Below, piece after piece: positions 35,536-45,747 of a stretch of DNA of 64,000 nucleotides (positions are counted from its first letter, which is position 1; each line of letters starts with the position of its first letter). Made by a program: the position numbers and the translations under genes. The stretch is from Prostheceraeus crozeri (lineage: Eukaryota; Platyhelminthes; Polycladida; Euryleptidae), in assembly GCA_907163375.1 (NCBI GenBank), contig CAJQUW010013611.1, positions 160,928 to 224,927 of the forward strand. The letters run 5' to 3'. The notes under the pieces were generated by a model. That model worked only from the letters and a program-made list of their open reading frames with translations, was not told where the DNA came from and did no database searches.

Positions 35536-36276
35536 ATGAAGGTCTTTCTCTGTTTTGTTGGCATTTTAGCCACCGTCTGTGCTGTTCCCATTAGTCGAGG
35601 TCACCGTTCCAGTAGTCATGGCGATGATGACGGCTACGGCGTTCAAATCCAGGCAACCGGATATGGACACCAGACACAGGAGTCTTCATACGAGCCTGTA
35701 GTGGACACGTATGGTTCTCATGAAGAGCGCTATCCATCTCCACAGTATGGTCACTCGGAGGAAGTGAGATATGGTCCACCAGTGCACGGTCCAATCGTTG
35801 AGCAGCGTCGGCCGAAAGGAAGGACTGTCATTGAGAAGGTTGTCCATCTTCAACCAGTGATTGTAAAAGAATGTATGCAAGTGCGACATGCGCGTGCTCC
35901 AATGTATGGACCTCCACAACAACGCTACGAGCCTGCTCCAATGTATGGACCTCCACAACAACGCCATGAGCCTGCTCCAATGTACGGGCCTCCACAACGT
36001 CGAAGCTATGAGCCTGCTCCAATGTACGGACCTCCCCAACGTCAAGGGTATGAGCCTGCTCCTGTCTACGGGCCTCCTCGACAACAGAGCTATCAACCTG
36101 CCCCAGTGTATGAGCCGCCTCAGCAAAGCTATCAACCTGCCCCAGTGTATGAGCCGCCCCAACAAAGCTATCAACCCGAACAGTCTGGCGGATATGGTGG
36201 CAGCTCAGATCATTCATCGCACGGATCCTCACATGAATCCCACGCAGACTCGTCACGTGTATCATACATGGGATAA
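35536..36276 (+). CDS. Secreted Pro/Tyr-rich tandem-repeat protein
   Basis: A single-exon 246-residue protein. Residues 1-16 (MKVFLCFVGILATVCA) form a clear signal peptide. Next come a His/Ser/Gly/Tyr-rich segment (17-80) and a short non-repetitive block with VIEKVVHLQPVIVKECMQ (98-115). Residues 121-213 hold about seven tandem units of 12-15 residues on the theme EPAPMYGPPQQR, drifting to QPAPVYEPPQQS. The tail is Gly/Ser/His-rich (214-246). There is one Cys in the mature chain. Such Pro-Tyr repeats suggest an extracellular structural or cross-linkable protein (cuticle, eggshell, silk or adhesive-like), but I recognise no named family. TATA box, short leader and poly(A) signal are all in place. 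Copy B carries a scrambled version at 54282-55118. Confidence 0.85.
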   Translation: MKVFLCFVGILATVCAVPISRGHRSSSHGDDDGYGVQIQATGYGHQTQESSYEPVVDTYGSHEERYPSPQYGHSEEVRYGPPVHGPIVEQRRPKGRTVIEKVVHLQPVIVKECMQVRHARAPMYGPPQQRYEPAPMYGPPQQRHEPAPMYGPPQRRSYEPAPMYGPPQRQGYEPAPVYGPPRQQSYQPAPVYEPPQQSYQPAPVYEPPQQSYQPEQSGGYGGSSDHSSHGSSHESHADSSRVSYMG

Positions 36277-36329
36277 GGCGCATGAATGAACTTGTTTTGC
36301 TTTAAACGGATTGTTTTCGTCAAGTTTCT

Positions 36330-36335
36330 AATAAA
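36330..36335 (+). terminator. Poly(A) signal of the secreted-protein gene
   Basis: AATAAA 54 bases after the stop codon, a normal 3' end for a compact intronless gene. Confidence 0.7.
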
Positions 36336-36339
36336 ATTA

Positions 36340-37290
36340 TTGCTATGAAAAATCTTTTTTGACTCTGACTGACGAGGCTTGGATAGAGGAATGTGTACGT
36401 CAAGATAGCAGTGTGTATTCGTTCATAAATTAACCCATGAAATTTTATACATGATTTTTGAACGCACAAAGCAAGTTTACCAACACTTCCAAGTACAATT
36501 GTAAATGTAGATCCTAAAAGAGCACCGGTCGAAAAGGCTCGTGAGGGTCAAAACTTCAATATCAAAAGGTCAAATCTTTGATACTCAAATAGGATATAAG
36601 CTTGATGAAAATTTGCTTTAGCCATGAATTTTATGAGTGTCATCGTTTTGCGATGCCGAATCTCTTCAAACAAAACTTTGGGACGCGTACATATAGAAAA
36701 AGACATTGTATGCAGAGGAAGTAAATAAACGTACTAGAGAAGATCTCCAGAACGGAAATGTTGCTTAGGCACAAAAATTAGCTTGTCAGAACACCGTTGA
36801 AACAAAAGGTAGAAAAAAGTCGAGCCCCGAGTAAAAAATAAATAAGAATTAAACAAATCGGTTTCCATCACAAAAATTCCTCATCTGAGCATGGGAAATA
36901 ATTTTGTCAAGTTGGGACCACCGGATTTAGTACAGAGCATGAATTTCTTCAGCTTCTGCATAGATGGAACAGAGCAAGCATATTTATTTTTTTGGATTCC
37001 GCATTGTCATGAATAAGAAATCAGGCGCTCATGGATTCAGTGGATGTTGGAGGTCAAGTGTACCAACGGGGTACTCATGGATCATGCTTTCAGTCAATCA
37101 TTCAGAGTTCATTCTAGTTTTAGATGGTTCTTTCTGCCATTATTAGGAGAAACATGCATTTTCTGTTTTCGTAATCAATCATTTTTTGACATCTTATAAT
37201 CAGGTGATCATTAACCCTCGCAAGGCAGGGGGCTCCATTGCTTAATCTGGACAGACATGGAGTGCTACGATCTTATCAGCTATCCACGAA
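36340..37290. other. Non-coding downstream region
   Basis: No gene recognised. The sequence is repeated at 55125-56214 with many small differences. Confidence 0.5.
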
Positions 37291-37418
37291 GATGAAAATT
37301 ACCACACTTGTCAATAAATTTATTCCAAAGAAAAAAATATTTATTTGGAATAAATTTATTGACAAGTGTGGCAATTTTCATCTCTACATTTGACACCGAA
37401 GTGCATTTTCGAATTATC
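37291..37418. mobile_element. Palindromic end fragment of second Penelope family
   Basis: Two 39 bp arms (37291-37329 and 37344-37382, one mismatch) around a 14-base loop are the terminal sequence GATGAAAATTACCACACTTG of the element at 39605-40955 joined head to head. The following 36 bases match, inverted, the flank just left of 39605. So this family leaves mirror-image termini about 2.2 kb apart. Confidence 0.65.
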
Positions 37419-39604
37419 CAACCTATGCCACGAAGTTAAGCAGTTATTCTGATTTCGATGCACAATGCGCATCAATAATGAGGCAATTTTTTAACAGCTT
37501 CGAAAACTAGAGGTCGAAGAGACACCAGGTAGTGAGTGAGATTGGCGATCCACTGGCTCATTTTATCGCTTTGACGTTTGAGACCCCGAAGTGCTATCAA
37601 AGTGGAGGCTCACCCATAAAGTTGATTCAGACAGGAATTCAGAAAAAAGCGACAATCTGAGAGGCATTTAAATTGACTCCTGCGAATCTTCTCCAAAATT
37701 CATGCAGTGGTGGTTGCTCTATTCTGGAGAAAGGAATGAATTGAGAAACGTGGAACATACCAATTCGGCTTTTAGACAATGCATAAATATCACCCGCCCA
37801 CATTCATATTCTCGACTTTATCACAAGTATGATGGATATTTCTTACAATCAAGGATGTGCAATTATTCCATTTGACATTAACAAGGCCTCGTCTTTAGTT
37901 CTTTGAACTTCTGTTGACTCCGCAAGGCTCTTTCCTAGCTCCGAATCTTTTCTGCATCCATATGTCGTCGTTGTCGTGGCAATATCGTATATGTGCATTT
38001 TGTTTTTTTTCGATAAAAGTTATATTAATGTTTATCCGGATCCTGTGTAAAAATTTCAGCGACTATTGCTACCTAAATCTTAAGGAAAAGTCACAAAAGT
38101 TTGGCCCAGGAATGTTAGCAAGTAATATCGTATAATAGCAAGTAAATTCTTGTTCACTTCTTGCAGAACGTACATTTCGATAAAAAATTGAAAACTGTCT
38201 GTGAGGTCTGCAATGTCTAACCCTGAATCTTGCTTAAATATGGTTCACCAATTATTTTTGGATTAGGTGTCGCAAAATCAGGATAAACTTGAAAGTTTGA
38301 CGTTGGGACGTTGGCACAATCCTTCTCATGATTGCTGTCGTTCCAATTTCGCATTATGATGGTTCGGGGCATTATACTTCACCAGGGGCGTAGCCAGAAA
38401 ATTAGTTTGGGTGGGAACAAGGTTCTGATGAATTGCAATTCTTAAAACTGGTATTTAATTACATTATACGTATTGTATACATTTAATTACATTATATTAT
38501 GCGTTCGCAGCACCTACCTCCCATGATTTGAATTGACGTTTAAGGAATATACATTTTAACACTTTGTATAACTACGTGTAAGCGTATTAGAATCTGAAAC
38601 TTATCTGAAATACCTGTTGGAAAATAAACAATTTTCATTTCATGATTTAGCGTCTCACTTTCATGCTATGTAAAAAATTATAAGATGAATGTTTCTATAC
38701 CCTGGTTTGCACATGAATAAATGATCAAAAAGCCGAGTATTGTTCAAGGAATTGTATAATGTTAATTCAAAATGAAATGCCGTTTTCGAAAAACATCATG
38801 TCAACCAATATGCATGTATAAAAAATCGCTCTCAATATTTCAATGCATTGTTTGCGATAAAAATCCGATAAAAGCTCTTCCATATTTTTACAAAATAACG
38901 TTTTATTGTTTTCCGGTTGGCCTCTCTGAATAACTTAGGAACATTAAAAGAAATGTGCACCTACACGTTTACGGAGTTTTTATTAGATTATATTATAAAG
39001 TATTCAGTTCCTTGTAACGTTTTGAGAAACTGGGCCCTATAGATTTAGTCTCGCTGTTAAATTTGGTTTATATACTACAGGAGTGGCGTCCTCCTGGAGT
39101 GGTCTCCTTGAGTGGCGTCGCGTGCTCCCAGACCACAGGCCTTCGCTCGGCAATGGAATACTATTTCTATACCAGACTTTTTTATGTTATAACATTAATT
39201 TTTATAAAAGATGAATTTTTAATAACAATTTCCCGAACATTTTTTAATGCCAAGTGAATGTGCACATGAGAAGTTGATTGCTCATGTCGCCTAACCGCCT
39301 TACTCAAGGAGCTGAGATTAATATATCCCCTCTCTGTCCAGACCACATTTTCTCGAGAAAAAAGGAGGAAGGGAAACAGTTTCTTGCGTTTCTCACGGCT
39401 GGTCAGCCACTCATGTGTTTGAACTTTGATGCATTAAAATGTCTTGTGTATTTCTTATTTCTTTCTCTGTGAGCACTTTCATTTTTTAAATCAGGTGTTG
39501 GCCTACCTTGCTTGACGACTGTCATCTTTTCAGTATATTCCCTTCGGACGAAAGGCGTGATTATGATGGATAATTCGAAAATGCACTTCGGTGTCAAATG
39601 TAAA
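37419..39604. other. Non-coding stretch with CAGGGGCGTAGCCAG motif
   Basis: No gene. CAGGGGCGTAGCCAG at 38383 is a terminal sequence often seen in hAT-type and related animal transposons, but the matching far end was not found. GGAGTGGCGTC and GAGTGGTCTC-like units recur at 39081-39120. The target CTCATGTCGCC at 39291-39301 is the empty site of copy B's 3.8 kb insertion. Confidence 0.5.
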
Positions 39605-39831
39605 GATGAAAATTACCACACTTGTCAATAAATTTATTCCAAAAATAAGAAGTCACGACGTTTTCGGATGATGGTACAGCCATTATCAATTGGAAAGAAA
39701 CAGTCTGCAAAAGAACACCAACTATCGAACATAAACGCTATTTACAAGTCTGTTTGCGGTAAGAACATCATGTTGATAAAAAACCATCATTAAGATTCAA
39801 TACATTAGGTTGATTGGACTTAATAAAAGCA

Positions 39832-39982
39832 GGGGCCGTAATCAGGAAAATAGACTGATCTAATCTAATGATTTAGATTGGATTGTGCAATATTAGATTA
39901 GTCTGCGAATTCGCATTCACAGTTGCTTTCTAATGCCAATAGTCTAATTTCTAATGCTAATTTCGAGACAGCATACGGCCCC
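39832..39982. mobile_element. 151 bp MITE with GGGGCCGTA inverted ends
   Basis: GGGGCCGTA at the left and TACGGCCCC at the right are perfect inverted ends. The mirror Penelope arm at about 40470 shows the uninterrupted site TTTTAGAATCTGCTTTTA, so the insertion borders are secure. A short AG may be duplicated. The interior has repeated CTAATCTAATG/TCTAATGC motifs. The same insertion is in copy B at 62655-62805. Confidence 0.7.
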
Positions 39983-40014
39983 AGATTCTGAAACTCTTCT
40001 GACTGTTGGGTTAC

Positions 40015-40388
40015 TACAATAAGACAACATTTTGCAATTATCAAAATCAATCAAATGTCCGGTATTGTGGGAATGGTGGGCAAAGGCGTTTTTCATGTCA
40101 AAATTTGCAACTGCTTTTCTATGTTCTTTAAAACGAGTGGTAAAAGATCTGCCAGTCTCTGCTATATAAAATTTGCCACAATTTTTGCAAGGGATGCTAT
40201 AGATGCCGCAATCAAATTTTTTTACATTTGTTATTTAAAGAGGAACGAATCGTGTTAGGAAAATTAAAAACCAGTTTGTGATTAAACGAATGAGTGAAAC
40301 GATGATTTCTCGAAGTATGAAGAGAAGAAACAGAAGAAACAAAAGGGACAGATAAAAACTTAAAAGAATCATTACGATCGACAGGTCT
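40015..40388 (-). pseudogene. GIY-YIG nuclease remnant of second Penelope family
   Basis: The minus-strand frame runs from RNDSFKFLSVPFVSS through NFPNTIRSSLNNKC. After a small shift it continues as DCGIYSIPCKNCGKFY, IAETGRSFTTRFKEHRK and NTGHLIDFDNCK. This is the zinc-linker and GIY-YIG end of a Penelope-like protein. The RT is missing. The IAETG in place of IGETG and the frame change suggest decay. Confidence 0.7.
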
Positions 40389-40545
40389 GGTATCGGACAA
40401 TACCGGACATTTGATTGATTTTGATAATTGCAAAGTGTTGTCTTATTGTAGTAACCCAACAGTCAGAAGAGTTTTAGAATCTGCTTTTATTAAGTCCAAT
40501 CAACCTAATGTTGGTTTTTATCAAGATGATGTTCTTACCGCAGAC

Positions 40546-40801
40546 CATAGAAATATATTGTTTATCTAAAGTTGACTAGAATGGAAATTGATTCAAGGTC
40601 GCGGCACATCCGGGGGAACTAAGTTGGAGCATGGGTCACCAATGAAAAGCTTAGAATTGCACATGTGACTGATTCTAACCCAATGAAACAGTCGCTGACA
40701 AGTGTATCTAAGTTAAAATGCGTGCGATTTTTGTGCCACTATTGTGTATTGCATGAAGCTTCATTTCCATTCTAGAGGTTTCATTATTAACAATTTCTAT
40801 G
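40546..40801 (-). mobile_element. hAT-like MITE (256 bp) inside Penelope remnant
   Basis: Begins CATAGAAATATATTG and ends ACAATTTCTATG. It is flanked by a perfect 8 bp duplication, CCGCAGAC at 40538-40545 and 40802-40809. It is the same family and exactly the same length as the MITE at 32301-34982, in reverse orientation. Copy B has it at 63374-63632. Confidence 0.85.
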
Positions 40802-40861
40802 CCGCAGACAGACTTGTAAATAGCATTCATGTTCGATAGTTGGTATTCTTTTGCAGACTGT

Positions 40862-40905
40862 TTCTTTCCACTTGATAATGGCTGTAGCATCATCCGAAAC
40901 GTCGT
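40862..40905 (+). ncRNA. Hammerhead-like motif, second Penelope family
   Basis: GATAATG and CATCATC can pair across the loop GCTGTAG with one mismatch, followed directly by CGAAACGTC. A GAAA box after a hairpin is the conserved half of hammerhead ribozymes in Penelope-like elements. The mirror version is at about 39651-39690. The upstream CUGAUGA box is imperfect. Confidence 0.35.
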
Positions 40906-41144
40906 GGCTTCTTATTTTTGGAATAAATTTATTGACAAGTGTGGTAATTTTCATCTTTGCGTGATTATGACCTCATCTAGAGTACTAAACATAGTTTTTG
41001 CGTCACATGAATTACGCAAAAACAAATCATGGAATTCTACCGAATCTGGGTGTTCGAGTCAGATGCATTACTCTGCACTCATTGGCGAACGCTCATCATT
41101 TGATCACAGTCTTATCTGAACGTCAGTCAGCTGTTATTGTTGAC

Positions 41145-41692
41145 GTAGTGGCCTCTCCGACGAGAAACGAAGGACAGGAACGATTGGGTTGCGCCTCCCT
41201 TTCTATCTTTAGATACCGAGCTTCGATCAAGAATAACGGAGAATTTCATTGTAAAAATTGGAGAAGGCAAAGCATTATGTCTATCGGGAAAGCCAATATT
41301 GATGCGGGCGCGTGCGCTTGCTGCCTCACACGCACACAGCTTTCTTTCGCTCCGTCTGAACACACGACTAGCATGTGTGTCTAATCGTCAGAAGAAAACA
41401 GCTGTGATTCGTGCACGCTCAGCAAAACTGTTCACTCTACGGTTGAGCGTCTGATTTTGAGACGGACAGCCACCACGAGAAGCTATCGAATCTAAATGAA
41501 ATATAATGAATGATGACACTTTTCATTTTTATAAATGTTGGTAAATTATTATTTAGGATACGCCGAAGGCCTCGCAGGTACGGAGAAGACGCCACTGTAT
41601 ATAATTATATATATATAAATTTACAATATATATATATTTACATATGCTTTTTAACTGCCTATACTTATAAGTAGCTGTACTTATAATAATGA
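41145..41692. other. Non-coding stretch
   Basis: GC-richer at 41150-41460, then AT dinucleotide runs at 41590-41640. No gene recognised. Confidence 0.4.
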
Positions 41693-42801
41693 TATAATAA
41701 TAATATTTTTATTGCTTCACATGGTTACAGTCGGTAAACGCATTACAAAAGCACAAGATCATAGAATACAAAATTTTATAAATGAACAACGAAAGCGTTC
41801 AGGTTTTGCGAATAGTGGACGCAAAGTGCACTGAGAACGAATTAGTCGACAATTATGTGGTTGGAGCATAACAGACAAGGGGTGAGAAGACGACCCCTCA
41901 ATTGATGAAATCATTTTGTAACACATCTTTGTGGCAACTTCGATGAATGAAGGAAACTCTTTCGAATTGATAATCCATTATTTTATCAAATAGATAGTCC
42001 GGTGCATTGCAATAAACTGGATAAGCAAATAAAAATATGGAGCGAATAAAAGCGACATATGATCTGTACATAAGGGTAGCAGGGCAACCCGATCTCTTAA
42101 GATTGTACATGACATAAAGTCTCTTCCTCGCTTTCATAACCAAATCATCCAAATACAAATTCCACTTCATGTCACTAGAAAAAGTAACGCCTAGAATGCG
42201 AATGTATGAGACCTGACACAAGGCATTACCATCTGGAAAATAAACATCAGACAAAACCAGATTCTTTTTTGTTACAATGTCCATTACAAAACACTTATTT
42301 TTATTGAGAGGCAAGACAATATCGGAGGACCATCTATCAATGCTATTAAGCTCTTGCTGGAGATTATCTTCAGAGCTGTCTCGAAGAAAATGAAGGAAGG
42401 TAACATCATCGGCATAGCGCACCATGAAGGTATTCCAACAGACAGCAGAAAGCGAATCAGTAGCCAAGCAGAACAATACTGGCCCAATTACACTTCCTTG
42501 AGGGACACCACTTGGTACACAACTCCAATCAGATATCACACCACCGATAAATTTTACTCGCTGTCTTCGACAAGACAAGAAACTATACACCCATCTGACT
42601 ACAAAATTAGGCAAATCAAACTTGACACAAGCTGAAACAATAGTAGAGTGCAGCAATTTATCAAAAGCCTTAGAAAAATCAGTTGTCACAATTCTAACAG
42701 CGCCAGACTTTTTATCCAAAAATTCAATAACTTTGTGATATGCTAGAGCAACAGCCGAAGTGACTCCAGAGCCCGGACGGGGAATATAGGCAAATTGACA
42801 A
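41693..42801 (-). mobile_element. LINE-M copy 1, 3' part
   Basis: The 3' portion of a minus-strand non-LTR retrotransposon. It ends in AATAAAAATATTATTATTATA (read on the minus strand), an AT-rich microsatellite-like tail. Its RT frame is intact from 42799 down to the stop at 41898. It is interrupted at CAA (42799-42801) by a plus-strand LINE, and the continuation is at 45678-45737. Confidence 0.85.
41898..42799 (-). CDS. LINE reverse transcriptase C-terminal part (LINE-M copy 1)
   Basis: An open frame of about 300 codons truncated at its 5' side by another LINE. RT motifs in order are FAYIPRPGSGVTSA, the DFSKAFDKL palm motif, SGVPQGSVIGP, RYADDVTFLH (catalytic Asp pair) and ILGVTFSSDMKWNLYL (thumb). 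It ends in a C-terminal part with conserved aromatic and Cys/His residues. It belongs broadly to the Jockey/CR1-like non-LTR group. It cannot encode a whole protein here. Confidence 0.85.
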
Positions 42802-42821
42802 TTGATTGACGATTAGTAACA

Positions 42822-44054
42822 GTGTACTCAGAATTTTCAAATTTCGGATTTTTCTTTGTCCATCGCCCATCTGCGGATTACATACATTTCCTGCTTCGCT
42901 TTGTGCTGCTCGTTGGGCTTCTGATGACGTCACGCCATCAGTACAGCCGGTTTCAACTGCTGGACATGCGCCGAGATTTCCCCATCTCCCGGTTACAACG
43001 ACGCTCGCTATGGTATAACAAGATCCTGCGCAAATCTCCCCTCCCATCATCCGACGGTCAGCAGTCCGAGTCATCCTCAGCGACTTCAGTCCATTCATCC
43101 TCCTCCTGCCACGACTCCCCAACAAGCGGCTATTCACTTAGTCACATTCCGAATGCTAGCTGCGATGTCAAGTCTGTGAAATTACGTAAGCCAAATCGTG
43201 TTCCTCTCCGAAGCCCAACTGTACTGTCTTCCAACGCCAGATCCCTATTTCCCAAGATCGACGAGCTCAAAGTGAGACTATTAAAAATCAGACAATCAGA
43301 CAATTTAAAATCGAATATTTTGTGTTGTTATGTCTCTGATTTTGAAACAAACGTGGTAGTAGTGTATCACCCGTATTGGGGAACGAACTCATCCTATGAT
43401 ACTCTCTTGGATTACTTACAAGTACTACTTGACTCTTCTCAGCCCAGTCAGTTTGTGATTACCGGCGATGTCAATGACTTGCGTCATCATATGGGTGAAT
43501 TTTGTGATTGTAATGGCTTGACACAGATTGTAAACCAGCCCACTCGTGGCGACAATGTTTTAGACGTTTTCATAACAACTAATGTTGATTTGTATGAAAT
43601 ACCTGTCTGCGTTGCTCCTCTTGGTAGATCCGACCATAAAGGTATTTTTGTGAAAAGTGTCAGCGCTAGATTGTGCAATATCTCGACTACCAAGATGAAA
43701 GTTAGATCTTTTTCTCCATCTTCTTATGCTGCATGTAGACAGTTTTTGAGCACTGTTGATTGGTTCCGCTTTTGTCTGAAATTTAATGATGTTGACTATG
43801 TTGTCGAAATCTTTCAAACATTCCTCAAACTCTGCTTCGATGCATATTTTCCTTTTAAGACAGTGCGCATGAGATCTTGTGATCCTAGCTGGCTTACTCC
43901 TTCCCTGAAAGCTTTGTCGGACGCTAAGGATAGGTCTTTAAGTCGAGGCAACTATCAAAAGTACTTGCAGCTCAGGGAACGTTTCGAGTCCGAAATCTCA
44001 AAAGCCAAACTCCGTCATTTTCAAAACATAAATTCCAACTCCAGTTCAGAGTAG
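42822..44054 (+). pseudogene. LINE-P endonuclease region
   Basis: A 410-codon frame. A Ser-rich N-terminal part is followed by SNARSLFPKIDELK, the usual start of an apurinic-like endonuclease. The middle of that domain is deleted (it jumps to ILCCYVSDFE). The C-terminal endonuclease motifs follow: VITGDVNDL, TRGDNVLDVF and GRSDHKG. Then comes the linker before RT. It closes at an in-frame TAG (44052-44054) after which the same frame continues WKSINVQLNRKP, so the stop is a mutation. The opening codon is uncertain because the true 5' end is missing. Confidence 0.75.
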
Positions 44055-44242
44055 TGGAAATCTATCAATGTTCAACTCAATAGAAAGCCCAAAAATCTTC
44101 CTCTGACACATGACGCCCTCGATAATCTAAATGATCAGTTTTCGTCAGTTTTTGGCGCTAGCGATATCCATTTCCATAAAGATGCTCGTCCTGACTCCTC
44201 TCATACTCGTCTTCGGTTACTGAATTTCAAGTCTACATTTTA

Positions 44243-45211
44243 ATGAAGAGCTATAAGTCCAATTCACCTGGCCCTGACGGTATTCCCGGGTATTTTTACC
44301 GCTCTTTCGCAGATATTCTTGCCGGGCCTCTTGCTCATGTCTATAATCGTTGTCTGAATGCCAATCTTTTTCCTCTAGCGTGGAAACTTGCAGACATTCT
44401 TCCTATCCCAAAAGGAAAGACTGATTATCGGCCTATCTCGCTGCTACCTTTTCCAAGCAAGGTTTTTGAGAAGATTATTCGGGATTTCATTTTATTACCG
44501 CACTTAAAGAATAGCCTTGACCCTCGACAGTTTGGCTTTATACCTGGCAACTTCGGAGGCTGCACGAATGCACTCCTAACCCTTCGTTTGACAATCCTGC
44601 AACATATTACTGCTCGCACTTCCAACTCTGTACAACTGCTAGCTGTTGACTTCAGAAAAGCCTTTGACAGTCTAAGCCACCTGACTCTTCTCAATAATTT
44701 GATCAAACAATTTCATCTTCAACCATATGTTGTTTGTTTGATAGAAAGTTTTCTGTCTCTTCGATTCCAGCGTGTTGTCTCTTCTGATTATAGTAGCCCG
44801 TGGAAGCCTGTTTCAAGTGGCGTTCCACAGGGTTCGGTTTTAGGACCGCTACTGTTTGTCAGTTTGATCAATGATTTACCGAATTTTTCTAATACTCGTG
44901 TGATTGCATATGCTGATGATATAACTTTGCTGCATCTTGTGGATGATAATGCTAGCTCTTTTCAAACTGATGTGGATGATTTTTGTGCCTGGGTTAGAAC
45001 AAAAAAGCTTGTGATCATGTAGACAAGACGAAATGCATGTCTATTTCAAGAAATGTGTCAAATAAACCTGTGATGAATATACGTGTAAATGACTCGTGTA
45101 TCGAGCAAGTTGATTCGGTAAAAGTGCTTGGTGTGCATTTTGAAAATGACCTTCGTTGGGACAAACATTTTAGTGAGCTACATAAACGGTTATGTCGCAC
45201 CATGTCTTTTT
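44243..45211 (+). pseudogene. LINE-P reverse transcriptase
   Basis: The frame at 44243-45022 contains SPGPDGIPGYF, PIPKGKTDYRPISLLP, DFRKAFDSLSHL, SGVPQGSVLGPLLF and IAYADDITLLH, the full palm of a Jockey/CR1-type RT. After a frameshift at about 45015 the protein continues VDKTKCMSISRNV and VKVLGVHFENDLRWDKHF to about 45210. A C-terminal tail follows in yet another frame up to 45601. It has at least three frame breaks. Confidence 0.8.
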
Positions 45212-45677
45212 AAGAAACTCAGAAACAACCGCAACAAGAGTGCTGTTATCTGGCAAGCCTATGTCAGCTTGGTTTTTTCACAAATTTTGTATTCATGGCC
45301 TGTAATATGTGACCTTCGCCAGAAACACATGAAGAAGATCTACAAAATTGATAGATTAACGAGAAGATGGGCAGGAACTGGACTGCGGAACAGCAGTAAT
45401 GTGCATGAAATGCTTCAAAGACCTTGCATAAAACTAGCCAGGAAAGTTGCTAGTAACAGATATTGTCGCCCGTTGTCACAGTTTTTCACCTTTCGTAGCA
45501 AAAGCATGTATGATCTTCGACAAACAAGAATAATGTTCCCTGTTAAACGTTCCTCTGCGCTGTACACGAATTCTTTTGTAAAGTATTCAAAATGTGTTTG
45601 AGAAGTTGTATCGCAAAATAATGTCATATACCGCTTTTGTATTGACAGTGAATAAAGCATTTTTTCTTTCTTTCTTT

Positions 45678-45737
45678 CAAGGGTCCACTCTATGCTTGAT
45701 AACAGGAAAAATAAATTTTTGACAGACAATTTTCTCC
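45678..45737 (-). mobile_element. LINE-M copy 1, 5' stub
   Basis: Sixty bases continuing copy 1 beyond the LINE-P insertion (AAGGGTCCACTCTATGCTTG...), matching 46698-46757. It then abuts the 3' end of copy 2 at a scrambled junction with repeated AACAACGA. Confidence 0.75.
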
Positions 45738-45747
45738 ATAACAACGA

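Larger units (their letters stand above)
39605..40955. mobile_element. Second Penelope-like family, head-to-head remnants
   Basis: Mirror-image termini (GATGAAAATTACCACACTTG at 39605 and its complement ending at 40955) enclose a minus-strand 3' half (39605 to about 40390) and a shorter plus-strand 3' piece (about 40390-40955). The minus part encodes a GIY-YIG nuclease: CGIYSIPCKNCGKFYIAETG, then RSF, RFKEHRK and AHHSHNTGH. The plus part repeats NTGHLIDFDNCK onward. Both ends carry a hairpin plus CGAAACGTC-type motif. A MITE is nested in each half (39832-39982 and 40546-40801). Confidence 0.8.
30736..41144 (+). repeat. Copy A of a >10 kb duplication (with 50454-64000)
   Basis: From AAGTAAACATGAATTTCAAAG onward this interval is collinear with 50454-64000, through the secreted-protein gene and the second Penelope family. 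Copy A has an intact gene and normal sequence quality. It carries the piggyBac that copy B lacks. It lacks the 3.8 kb insertion at 58266-62092, the MITE at 53923-54187 and the blocks at 50841-51234 and about 52537-53068. Confidence 0.92.
42802..45677 (+). mobile_element. LINE-P: plus-strand non-LTR retrotransposon
   Basis: A 2.9 kb element inserted in LINE-M copy 1. The undisturbed target GACAAGGGTCC in LINE-M copy 2 (46696-46706) fixes the borders, with at most a 3 bp CAA duplication. It contains a partial endonuclease, RT and C-terminal region and ends in AATAAAGCA followed by a TTTC repeat tail. The coding part is interrupted in several places, so it is inactive. Confidence 0.85.

Noticed and set aside
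35591-36283. Open frames of 133-162 codons on both strands over the secreted-protein gene
   Set aside because: They arise because the tandem repeats are open in several frames. Only the annotated frame has a signal peptide, TATA box and poly(A) signal.
39278-39472. 64-codon plus-strand frame near 39.3 kb
   Set aside because: It is not kept open in the matching part of copy B and has no recognisable motif.
42724-43137. 137-codon minus-strand frame across the LINE-M/LINE-P border
   Set aside because: It crosses a transposon junction and is antisense to the LINE-P coding region, so it is a by-product.
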